From Parvibaculum sp046297875 (lineage in GTDB: Bacteria > Pseudomonadota > Alphaproteobacteria > Parvibaculales > Parvibaculaceae): DNA of 64,000 bases. The DNA is taken from positions 1,798,001 to 1,862,000 of the forward strand of contig NZ_JBKBHD010000001.1 of assembly GCF_046297875.1 (NCBI RefSeq). The letters run 5' to 3'. Made by a program: the position numbers and the translations under genes. Shown here piece after piece: positions 53,790 through 62,400 of this stretch. The notes beneath the pieces were generated by a model, which saw nothing but the letters and a program-made list of their open reading frames with translations, was not told the DNA's origin and did not search any database. The first letter of the stretch is position 1. Each line of letters starts with the position of its first letter.

Positions 53790-54920
53790 CTATCTCGCTT
53801 CCGGCACCGGATATTCAAGCTGCACCGCCACGAAATGCGCCGTGCCCGCGCCCAACGTCTCGCCGATCCAGGCGAGCATGTCCTCGCGCAGCGTGGCGGC
53901 ATTCTCAATCCGCAACGAGCCTTCGCCATCATCGCCCGGCAGGCGGATCACATGAGTGCGCTTCGGCGCCTCGCCCGTGACATCGGGGAGAAGGGTGAGG
54001 CCGTGCCGCGCCGTCACTTCATCGCTGTCTCCGAAGAGCCGCGCATTGCTTTTCCAGCTTCGCGCCGCGAAGTCGAGCGGGAAGGCGAGGTCCACCTCGC
54101 TCACGCCTTCATGCGCCGCAATCAATATCTCCGCGCGCGGCCAGCCGAAGAGCAGGTTCTTCGCCGCTATCGCCATTTCGCGCATGCCGATATTGAAAGC
54201 CTCGCTGTCATGCGCCGCGCTCCATTCGTCCAGCCCGTGATGCGCGGCAATCTCTGCCGCGCGCTCGCGCCCGGCAATGCTCTCCGCCAGCATCAGCGAC
54301 ACGGGCAGCGAGGCGCTGACGCCCGACGACGAGATCGTGTTGCCGTCCTCGACATAGCGGATGTTCCGCAGCCATTCGACATTTGGATAGCGTTTCACAC
54401 GGGCTTCATGTTCGTAGAAATGGCCGGTCGCGCGGCGGCCGTCGAGGAGCCCCGCTTCAGCGAGTGTGCTCGCGCCCTCGCAGATCGACACCATCAGCGC
54501 GCCCTTCGCCGCCTGTTCGCGGAGCCAGCGCGTCACGGCCTCGTCGCCCCGCTCGATCATGGCGGGAATGATGACGATGTCCGCGCCCTTGTCATGCGCC
54601 GCGTCGAAGCCCGCGAAATCCATATGCGGGCGAATGCGCCCCGCCGGCCAGAGCGCGACGCGCGCTGCCTCCGGCGCGACGGCCAGCACTTCCGCGCCCG
54701 CCTCCGCGAGAATGCCGTAAGGCACCAGGAAGTCCGTCACCTCGGTGCCCGCATTGAGCGCAACGACCGCCACCAGCACGCGCTCTCGGCCGTGGCTTGG
54801 CTCGATGCTTGCCGCCCGCGCCGCACCCATGACGAGCGACGCCGCCATCAGGCCGATGAGTAGCGCGATGCAGAAACGAAGGGCAGGGCGGCGGGTATCG
54901 TCCGAATAAGGCGCGCGCAT
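53790..54920 (-). CDS. Exported DJ-1/PfpI-family protein
   Basis: 376 residues. A signal peptide or anchor (ALRFCIALLIGLMAASLVMGAARA, cleavage after ARA) precedes a DJ-1/PfpI domain with the nucleophile elbow VSICEGASTLAEAGLLDGRRATGHF (Cys followed by His further on), as in GlxA-type regulators but without their AraC HTH. The C-terminal half (residues 240-376) has no family I recognise. An extracytoplasmic location for this fold is uncommon. GGAG lies 8 bases before ATG. Confidence 0.82.
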   Translation of the reverse strand: MRAPYSDDTRRPALRFCIALLIGLMAASLVMGAARAASIEPSHGRERVLVAVVALNAGTEVTDFLVPYGILAEAGAEVLAVAPEAARVALWPAGRIRPHMDFAGFDAAHDKGADIVIIPAMIERGDEAVTRWLREQAAKGALMVSICEGASTLAEAGLLDGRRATGHFYEHEARVKRYPNVEWLRNIRYVEDGNTISSSGVSASLPVSLMLAESIAGRERAAEIAAHHGLDEWSAAHDSEAFNIGMREMAIAAKNLLFGWPRAEILIAAHEGVSEVDLAFPLDFAARSWKSNARLFGDSDEVTARHGLTLLPDVTGEAPKRTHVIRLPGDDGEGSLRIENAATLREDMLAWIGETLGAGTAHFVAVQLEYPVPEAR

Positions 54921-55050
54921 GGGAGAGGCTCCGGTGCTGAGGCGGCAATGAGCCTCATGCTCGCGCGAGCGGCGTCAGGCGGAAAGGACAAGGAGGCGGC
55001 GTTTTCTGCCAAAGGCGCACATTTTTCGTAGCGGGCGGCAAATCAAAACT

Positions 55051-55142
55051 CGTCATGGCCCGCTTTATGCGGGCCATCCACGTCTTTCTTCCTTTCTGAG
55101 TCAGCCAAGACGTGGATGACCCGGACAAGCCGGGTCATGACG
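55051..55142. repeat. REPIN-like 92-bp palindromic repeat, copy C
   Basis: Third copy, with both arms in the same order as copies A and B and spacer TCTTCCTTTCTGAGTCAGCC. Between the DJ-1 gene start and a TetR gene end. Confidence 0.85.
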
Positions 55143-55168
55143 GATTTGGGTTTGGGGCGCAACAGGCG

Positions 55169-55765
55169 CTACCCCCTTGCCGCCTCGATCAGTACCCGGA
55201 TGGCCCAGCGTTTCACCTCGCGGGCTTCCTTTTCGTCGAGTTGCAGCACATCCCTGAAGACGATCATGGCTTCCGTGCCGACGATCAGCGCCAGTGCCTT
55301 TTGAAGCCGGTCGAGCGAGGCGCGGTTGAACTCCGACTTCGCGGGCGCGAGCGCCGCCTCGATCATCGGGGTGCGGCGGTTCTGGCGGGCGGGGAGCGCG
55401 CTGTCGCCTTCGGCCACGCGGCGTTCCATGCTCTTTGCGAGCATGAGGCGGAGCGCGGTTTCGTTTTCGAGGATCATGTCGTGGAAGGCGGCGTCGACGC
55501 GCTCCATCCGCGCAACGGGGTCCTTTGTCGGCGCGCCCGCGAAGAGCGCCGTCTCGTCGGGCAAAGCAAGGTCGAGCGGCGCCTCGATCAGCAGCGCCTC
55601 GACATTCGGGAAATAGCGATAGGCCGTCGCGCGGGAGACGAGCGCCTCTTCCGCGATCTCCTCGAGGCTCGGGTTCCGCCCTTCCTTCAGCAGCCTTGCC
55701 GCCGCCTGCAGCAGGTCCTTCCTTGTGCGCCGCTTCTGATTGGCGCGCGCGTTTGCGCCGCTCAT
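55169..55765 (-). CDS. TetR-family regulator of an NTF2-like gene
   Basis: 198 residues. HTH NPSLEEIAEEALVSRATAYRYFPNVEALL. The C-terminal part (RASLDRLQKALALIVGTEAMIVFRDVLQLDEKEAREVKRWAIRVLIEAA) is helical. Its ATG overlaps the stop of the upstream NTF2-like gene by 4 bases, so both are translated together. Unrelated in sequence to the tandem TetR pair at 19.5-20.8 kb apart from the fold. Confidence 0.9.
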   Translation of the reverse strand: MSGANARANQKRRTRKDLLQAAARLLKEGRNPSLEEIAEEALVSRATAYRYFPNVEALLIEAPLDLALPDETALFAGAPTKDPVARMERVDAAFHDMILENETALRLMLAKSMERRVAEGDSALPARQNRRTPMIEAALAPAKSEFNRASLDRLQKALALIVGTEAMIVFRDVLQLDEKEAREVKRWAIRVLIEAARG

Positions 55766-56199
55766 GCGGCTGCGTCTTCCACTTGCGGCAATTGCCGGAT
55801 CACCGCTGCCAGATCGACCCAGACATTTTCGCGCAAGATATCCCCGCCCTCCGTGAACTCGATAACATGAAGCAGGCGGAATTCGAGCGGGCGTCCGCGC
55901 CCCTCGATGCCGAAGGGGCGGCCCGGTGCCGTTCCACGCCAGAGCGATTCATCGACCAGGAAATTGGCCCCGTGATAACGCCGCAGAGACTTCACCTCGC
56001 CTTCGGCGAGATCCGCGAAAAGCGTCTCGTAGAAGGGGCGGGCGGCCTCGCGGCCATGGGCAGGGCCTGTCGGCCAGCCGACTACGTCATGCTCCACATC
56101 GGGCGTCAGCGTGGAGAGCACGCCCTCCACATCGTCGTTCGCCTCGAAGGCGAAATGTTCGTCGATCTTCCGGTCCATCTCGGCGGCGGTGAGCGGCAT
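55762..56199 (-). CDS. NTF2/SnoaL-like protein
   Basis: 145-residue cone-shaped alpha+beta fold seen in ketosteroid isomerases and SnoaL cyclases. Features: MDRKIDEHFAFEANDDVEGVLSTLTPDVEHDVVGWP, GREAARPFYETLFADL, GRPLEFRLLHVIEFTEGGDILRENVWVD. GAGGAA is 6 bases before ATG. Operon with TetR below it. Whether it is an enzyme or a binding protein is not clear. Confidence 0.83.
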   Translation of the reverse strand: MPLTAAEMDRKIDEHFAFEANDDVEGVLSTLTPDVEHDVVGWPTGPAHGREAARPFYETLFADLAEGEVKSLRRYHGANFLVDESLWRGTAPGRPFGIEGRGRPLEFRLLHVIEFTEGGDILRENVWVDLAAVIRQLPQVEDAAA

Positions 56200-56239
56200 G
56201 GGCGTTTCCTCAAAAGGGCATTGGCTGAGCGTGCGCCGG

Positions 56240-56280
56240 ATTTAATGAGACAAACGTCGCATGTCAATATCAAAGTCGCA
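56240..56280 (-). promoter_or_regulatory. Promoter and possible TetR site upstream of the NTF2-tetR operon
   Basis: On the minus strand TTGACA (56262-56267), 16 bases, TTAAAT (56240-56245). Two similar words TGCGACTTTGA and TGCGACGTTTG flank and overlap the -35, and GACA...TGTC (56249-56265) forms a short inverted repeat, where TetR could bind. Confidence 0.45.
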
Positions 56281-56292
56281 TTACCGGGCAAG

Positions 56293-56326
56293 AAAAAGGG
56301 CGGCGTTCATGAAGAACGCCGCCTTG
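56293..56326 (-). terminator. Intrinsic terminator of the SIMPL gene
   Basis: On the minus strand GGCGGCGTTC-TTCAT-GAACGCCGCC then CTTTTTCTT, 84 bases after the stop of the SIMPL gene. Confidence 0.8.
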
Positions 56327-56409
56327 CCCTATCTGCCGGTCCTTGTCGTTCTGGGCCGCGGGGGCCAGTTCCCGGTCGAAGTCCCTTCGGCCGAATGCTG
56401 TTCGAGAGG

Positions 56410-57159
56410 TCAGTTGATGCGGATGACGAGGGTGACATTGGCCGAGACGGTCTGCTCGCCGGCCGCCATCGGCACCGGGGCGCCCTCGGCGCGCACGGCC
56501 ATCATCATGTCCTTGGCGTAATAGGGCTGGGGCATGGAGGCGCCGCTTTCCGAGATAGAGAGGATCTCGCCGACGGCAACGCCGGCCGCGCCCGCATAGA
56601 GCTTCGCCTTGTCGAGCGCGTCCTTCACGGCCGCCTGGCGCGCCTCGTTCATCAAGGGCTTCGGATCGTCGATCGCGAAGCGGACGCCGGAAAGCTGGTT
56701 CGAGCCGAGCGAGACGACGCGGTCGAGAATGGCGCCGAGATTGTCGAGGTCGCGGACCTTCACGGTGAGCTGGTTCTGCACCGTGTAGCCGCCGATCTTC
56801 GGCGTGTGCGGGCGGTTGTCGTCGGGCCGCACCTGCTCATAGACCGGATAGACGGAGAAGTTCGAGGTCTGCATGTCCTTCTTGTCGATGCCCGCCTTTC
56901 CGAGCCCTTCGAAGACCTTTTCCATCGCCGCCGTGTTGGCGGCCAGCGCCTCTCCGGCGGTCTTGCCTTCGCTGACGACGCCCATATCGACATAGGCGAT
57001 GTCGGGCGCGGCGGTCACTTCGCCTTCGCCGGTGATGGTAATGATGCGCGGCGCCTTTTCCGTCGCATGGGCGGCCGGGGCGAGCGCGAGGCTCGCGGCG
57101 ACGGCGAGGGCGGAAAGCGAGAGGATGGAAAGCGGGCGGGCAGAGCGGGAGAGCGGCAT
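56410..57159 (-). CDS. SIMPL/DUF541 periplasmic protein
   Basis: 249 residues. Signal peptide (ILSLSALAVAASLALAPAAHA), then the family start RIITITGEGEVTAAPDIAYVDMGVVSEGKTAGEALAANTAAMEKVFEGLGKAGI, TSNFSVYPVYEQ and YTVQNQLTVKVRDLDNLGAILDRVVSLGSNQLSGVRFAIDDP. AAGGAGG is 6 bases upstream of ATG. Family function is poorly known; an E. coli relative (YggE) lowers oxidative stress. Divergent from the transglutaminase-like gene. Confidence 0.92.
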   Translation of the reverse strand: MPLSRSARPLSILSLSALAVAASLALAPAAHATEKAPRIITITGEGEVTAAPDIAYVDMGVVSEGKTAGEALAANTAAMEKVFEGLGKAGIDKKDMQTSNFSVYPVYEQVRPDDNRPHTPKIGGYTVQNQLTVKVRDLDNLGAILDRVVSLGSNQLSGVRFAIDDPKPLMNEARQAAVKDALDKAKLYAGAAGVAVGEILSISESGASMPQPYYAKDMMMAVRAEGAPVPMAAGEQTVSANVTLVIRIN

Positions 57160-57486
57160 ATTATGCCTCCTTGAAAGAGATGGCCGTCAGATGGGAGCCT
57201 TATCGGCCTTGTGCGCTGAACCCGGCCTGAATGAATTGCCGCGAGCATCCGGCGGGATTGGGGCAAAATCGGGGCATATGGGCGGGTGCCTGTGGAATAA
57301 GGAAAACCCGTTCCGGGCCATTGCGAACCGGGACCGCAGGTGCATGGTGCCGGAGATCGTCAGTATTCGATCCGATCTCGCATCGGAACCGGAAATTCTT
57401 CGCCATTCGGCTTCATCGTCACCATATGAAGCAGACACATGTTTTTTGCTGCCGTGAATATGGGAGCGATTCAGCCGGAGCGCCCC

Positions 57487-58350
57487 TTGATCAGACTCAG
57501 GATCCATCACCAGACAAGCTATCGCTATCGCCAGCCGGTAGATCTCGGGCCGCACCGGATGATGCTCCGCCCGCGGGAAAACCGCGATCTCCAGTTGAAT
57601 TCGATCGATATCTCCGTCACGCCGCCCGCCACAGTCAAATGGGCGCATGATGTTTTCGGAAACGCAGTGGCGACCGCAAACTTCTCGGCCAGGACGGATC
57701 ACCTGCTCATCGACAGCATCGCAGAGCTCAAGCTCGATGCGGTTGCCTGGCCTGTCTTCGACATGGCCGCTTCCGCCATTTCGTTTCCCTTCCGCTACTC
57801 CGACGACGAATGGGCGGATCTCGGCGCGCTTGCGGTTCAGCAATATCCGGACCCGGACGGCCGCGTGCGGAGCTGGGCGCAGGGGTTCGTACGCAGCAAC
57901 CCTACCGACACGCTCGCCATGCTCAAGGATCTGTCCGCAGGCGTATCGAGTGCGATTTCCTACCGGAGCCGGGAGGATGAAGGCACTCAATCGCCTGTCG
58001 AGACGCTTGATCTGGGTGTCGGTTCCTGCCGCGATTTCGCGGTTCTCTTCGCCGAAGCGGTGCGCAGCCTGGGCTTCGGCGCGCGGCTCGTATCCGGCTA
58101 TCTCTACAATCCGGCACAGGACATTTTCGGCGACCGGACCGCAGGGTCGACCCATGCCTGGGCCGAGGTCTATCTGCCCGGCGCGGGCTGGATCACATTC
58201 GATCCCACCAGCCGAAGCATCGGTGGCGCCAATCTCATCCCGGTCGCCGTCGGGCGGAACATGTCACAGATCATCCCTGTTGCGGGTCATTTTGCCGGTC
58301 CGGCAAATGCTTTCCACGAGATGACCGTGAAAGTCACGGTGACGACATGA
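57487..58350 (+). CDS. Transglutaminase-like cysteine peptidase
   Basis: 287 residues from TTG 57487, chosen because GGAG lies 6 bases upstream and family members start with LRIHHQTSYRY; ATG 57439 or 57460 would add 16 or 9 residues. N-terminal beta domain, then the catalytic Cys in LGVGSCRDFAVLFAEAVRSLGFGARLVSGYL and His-Asp in STHAWAEVYLPGAGWITFDPTS. No signal peptide. In bacteria these are seen in proteolytic or peptide-ligation systems. Partner not seen here. Confidence 0.9.
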   Translation: MIRLRIHHQTSYRYRQPVDLGPHRMMLRPRENRDLQLNSIDISVTPPATVKWAHDVFGNAVATANFSARTDHLLIDSIAELKLDAVAWPVFDMAASAISFPFRYSDDEWADLGALAVQQYPDPDGRVRSWAQGFVRSNPTDTLAMLKDLSAGVSSAISYRSREDEGTQSPVETLDLGVGSCRDFAVLFAEAVRSLGFGARLVSGYLYNPAQDIFGDRTAGSTHAWAEVYLPGAGWITFDPTSRSIGGANLIPVAVGRNMSQIIPVAGHFAGPANAFHEMTVKVTVTT

Positions 58351-58462
58351 CGGAAGTATCAGCAAATCGAACCATCCGGTTGTTCGTTCCGTCCCAAGGC
58401 GCATTGTCCGGCGCGCGAGCGCCGCGGACAAAACCACGAACAAGAGTTGATGGGAAAGGCTG

Positions 58463-58500
58463 TGCCGGCATTGCCCGGCTTCGATTGGGCAATGCCGGCA
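58463..58500. repeat. Perfect 14-bp inverted repeat downstream of the transglutaminase-like gene
   Basis: TGCCGGCATTGCCC/GGGCAATGCCGGCA with a 10-base loop between convergent genes. No T-run on either strand, so it may be a factor-aided stop or a small mobile palindrome. Confidence 0.6.
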
Positions 58501-58524
58501 TGTGTCTGGCTTGGACGAGCTCGT

Positions 58525-59085
58525 TCAGTTCTTGATTCTCGTTATCTTCGTGCCCTCGATGCTGATGCCTGCCATCAGGCCCTGCTGATTGAAAATGAAG
58601 GCGTATGCTGCGTCCTTCATCGTCGATGTCGAGAGGTTCTTGGCGGCGCCTTCATCCATGACGACGACCGTCGGGCCCACGCCGATTTCCCATCCCCTGG
58701 AACTGTCGAGATATTCCATGGCTTCGTCCGTCATCAGAAACACGGCATATGAATATGACTGTGCGCCGGCCTGCAGACCCCAGGAGCCTGTAAAGGAATT
58801 GAAGTATCCGTCGACCTTCGATCCCTTCTTCAGGACCCCTTCGCCATATGCGCCACCGAAGATCAGACCCGCTTTGACGACATTGGGGAAAACCAGCACG
58901 GCTTTCGCCCGTTTGGAAACCTGCAGCGCCACAGGATCATTCTTGTAGAGCAGTTCCAGCGCCTGCGCGGCGTCTCTCTCGAGGTCTTCCGTAGTCGCCG
59001 CGTTCGCGCGATTGAACATGGCGGCCGCGACAAGCGCGGTAATGGCAAAAATGCCTACCAGATAAAGGGTTCGACGGTTCATCAT
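58525..59085 (-). CDS. SYLF-domain (YSC84-like) lipid-binding lipoprotein-like protein
   Basis: 186 residues from ATG 59085 (AGGAA 7 bases upstream). Signal-like N-terminus RTLYLVGIFAITALVAAAMFNRANA, then the SYLF/DUF500 domain: LERDAAQALELLYKNDPVALQVSKRAKAVLVFPNVVKAGLIFGGAYGEGVLKKGSKVDGYFNSFTGSWGLQAGAQSYSYAVFLMTDEAMEYLDSSRGWEIGVGPTVVVMDEGAAKN. The domain binds phosphoinositides in eukaryotes; the bacterial role is open. The 385 bases up to the sensor gene hold nothing else recognisable. Confidence 0.9.
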   Translation of the reverse strand: MMNRRTLYLVGIFAITALVAAAMFNRANAATTEDLERDAAQALELLYKNDPVALQVSKRAKAVLVFPNVVKAGLIFGGAYGEGVLKKGSKVDGYFNSFTGSWGLQAGAQSYSYAVFLMTDEAMEYLDSSRGWEIGVGPTVVVMDEGAAKNLSTSTMKDAAYAFIFNQQGLMAGISIEGTKITRIKN

Positions 59086-59470
59086 TGTGTTGTTCCTGCT
59101 GAATGAAGTATCCGAATTCCTGTTGCGACAGGCCGTTTGCATCTCCTGCTTCGCAGGCCGGTGGTTGTTGTTCCGCGTTTGCGGAAGGCCGAAACACCGG
59201 TTGGCATGCAAACACAAGACGTGGATGCAAGCCGCCGGGGGCGAGTCAACACGTCCCGTATTCCAGATTCCGACAGCTCGAGCCTAGCTGACGCGGCTGG
59301 CCGGCGGCAGGCTCGGATACTACGCATGGCGGCAGGCTCTAGTGGCGCATCAGGACGTTTCAAAATGACACCTTGTAGTGCGGTGGCGAATCCGGCATCG
59401 CGGCGATATGGAAAGCGTGATAGGATTCAACGGCGCTTCCCTCTTGGGAGCTGCCGAGGGAGAACAGAAT

Positions 59471-62400
59471 ATGCCAGGAAGCCGCTCGCCTCAGGCGAGA
59501 GCCGTCCGGCTGAGTCAATTGGAACGCGCCCCGCTCCTTGAAGCCGATCGTCTGGCATCTGACAATTTTCCAGTTGTCGGCATCGGTGCCTCGGCAGGCG
59601 GTTTAGAAGCATGCAAGAAACTTGTGGACGCGCTACCGGCCAATATCGGAATGGCATTTATTCTGGTCCAGCACCTGGATCCGAGCCATGAAAGCATGAT
59701 GGCCGGCCTGCTGGCGGAACACACGACGATGAGTGTCCTGCCGGCCACTGACGGCATGCCGATCGAACGAGATCACTTCTATCTCATTCCGCCTGGAACC
59801 TATCTCTCTGTCAGGAAGGGCGTTCTGCACCTTTCGCAACCCGAGGCTCGCCACGGCGCGCGTTTGCCATTCGATTTTCTTCTGCACTCCCTTGCCGAGG
59901 ATTGCGGCCAGCGCGCTGCTTGCGTGGTTCTTTCGGGCACGGGGGCGGATGGAAGTCTAGGCCTTAGAACCGTGAACCGGAAAGGCGGTCTGGTCATCGC
60001 GCAAGATCCCCGCGAGGCCGCTTATGACGGGATGCCGCGCAGCGCGATCGTAACAGGAGCGGTGGATCTTGTGCTTCCCCTGGCCGAAATTCCCGGCGCG
60101 CTCATCGAGTATGCGCGGCGGATAGCTCTTTTCCGCCATGAGCCAGACCCTGAGCAGATGGCGGTTCAGGGCAGATTGCCCGAGATCGTCGATCTTCTGC
60201 GCGCGAAGACGGCCCACAATTTCACGCTCTACAAGAGCGGCACATTGTGCAGGCGGATCGAGCGGCGGATGGAGCTGGCTGCGGTCAAGCCCGACGACAT
60301 CGATCGCTATCTCGAAATCCTGCGAAACGATGACGCCGAACTCGACCTCCTTGCAAAGGACTTGCTTATCAACGTCACCAGCTTCTTTCGCGACCTCAAG
60401 GTGTTCGAGTTTCTGGCGGATACGGTCATACCCGATCTGGTCATTGGCCGTACATTCGATCGGCCGCTCCGCATCTGGATCGCAGGGTGCAGCACGGGCG
60501 AGGAAGTCTATTCGCTCGCCATGCTCTTTCAGGAGCAGATCGAAGTCGCAAGTCACGGAATCAAGCTGCAGATATTCGCCTCCGATGTCGACGAAGACGC
60601 CGTGGCGACTGCCCGCGAAGGACTTTACCCCGAGGCGATAGAAGACGATGTATCGCGTGAGCGCCTGGCGCGGTTCTTTACCAAGGAAGGCCAGAGCTAC
60701 AGAATTCTGCCGGCGTTGCGCGCGGCGGTGGTTTTCGCGGTACAGGATGTGCTGACGGACCCGCCATTTTCGCGCCTCGACATGATCTCCTGCCGCAATC
60801 TTCTGATCTATCTCCGTCCCGAAGCGCAGGCGAGAGCCTTGTCGGTTTTCCGGTTTGCATTGAACGAAGGCGGCATTCTCGTGCTTGGAAGTTCGGAGAC
60901 GATAGGCAATGACGACGGCCGCTTCCAGGTTGTCTCCAAGCAGGCGCGGATCTACCGGCAGGTGGGGCGTGCGAGTCCGGCGGAAATCGGTCAGTCGATC
61001 GGCGTCAGCGACAGCGTGAAATATTCCTCCCGGATCGGACCGGCTGTTACATTTTCTCACCACGCGATGCTCGCCGACCTTTGCCGGAAGCTGGTGATGG
61101 AGACCTATGCACCGGCGGCCGTACTGATCGACCGCAATCATGACTGCCTCTATTCGATTGGACCGACGGACCGTTATCTGCGTGTCGCGCCCGGGCTACC
61201 GACGCATGACCTACTCGCAATGGCGCGTAAGGACCTGCGTGTCAAACTTCGTTCCGCCATTCAGAAGGCGCAACAGGAGAATGCGCGAGTGTCGATTGCA
61301 GGCGGCACAACAGGCGAGGGACCGCCGGTATCGTTCAGGATAGAAGCACTGCCTGTGGTCAATGATGGCGAAGAGTTGGTGCTTGTTTGTTTTGTCGACG
61401 AGCCCAAATTGGAGCCAAGAGCAAATGCCATCGTCAGGCTCGAGGACATATCGCGCGTTGCAGAACTTGAGCAGGAACTCGAGTCCACGCGAAATGAACT
61501 TCAGGGAGCTATCCACGATCTTGAGCTGTCGAGCGAAGAGCAGAAGGCGATCAACGAAGAAGCGCTCTCCGTCAATGAGGAATATCAATCCACGAACGAG
61601 GAATTGCTGACATCCAAGGAAGAATTGCAGTCGCTCAACGAGGAGCTCACCGCCCTCAACGCCCAGCTGCAGGAATCTCTCGAGCGCCAGCGCACCACGT
61701 CCAACGATCTTCAGAACGTTCTCTATAGCACGGATGTCGCGACGCTGTTTCTCGACACTGCTCTCAACATTCGATTTTTCACACCGGCAGCGAGATCGCT
61801 GTTCAGTATTATTCCGGGTGATATAGGTCGGCCGCTTACGGACATTGCGTCATTGACAATGGATGGTGATCTGCCCGCCGATGCGCGCGCGGTGCTCAAG
61901 GATTTGATTCCGATCGGGCGCGAGATCGAGGGAAGAAACGGATTCTGGTTCATTCGCCGAATCCTTCCCTACCGCACGGATGACGACAGAGTTGAAGGCG
62001 TCGTTATCACCTTCACGGATATCACCGAACAAAAGCGAACGTCGGCGGCTCTGGATGCCGCAAGGCAGGAGGCGGACTTGGCCAATATTGCCAAGTCTCG
62101 GTTCCTAGCAGCCGCGAGCCACGACTTGCGGCAACCGCTTCAAACTCTCGCGCTGCTCCAGGGGCTGTTGTCAAAGATGGTCAGCGGCGAAGGCGAAAGG
62201 AGGCTGGTCGTCAGGCTGGAAGCGACCCTGGCGTCGATGTCTGGAATGCTGAACGCATTGCTCGATCTGAACCAGATCGAGGCCGGCACGTTTCACGCGG
62301 AAATTGCCGACGTGAAGATCGGCGATATTCTTTCGAGGCTGAATGATGAATTCGCTTACACCGCGCAAGCACAGGGCTTGCAATTCCAGGTTGTTCCGTG

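Noticed and set aside
58351..58524. Short frames around the perfect inverted repeat after the transglutaminase-like gene
   Set aside because: No ribosome site and no similarity; the palindrome alone explains the apparent reading frames.
59086..59470. A 134-codon plus-strand frame (59137-59541) between the SYLF and sensor genes
   Set aside because: Low-complexity Arg/Ser-rich reading without ribosome site that runs into the sensor gene in another frame.
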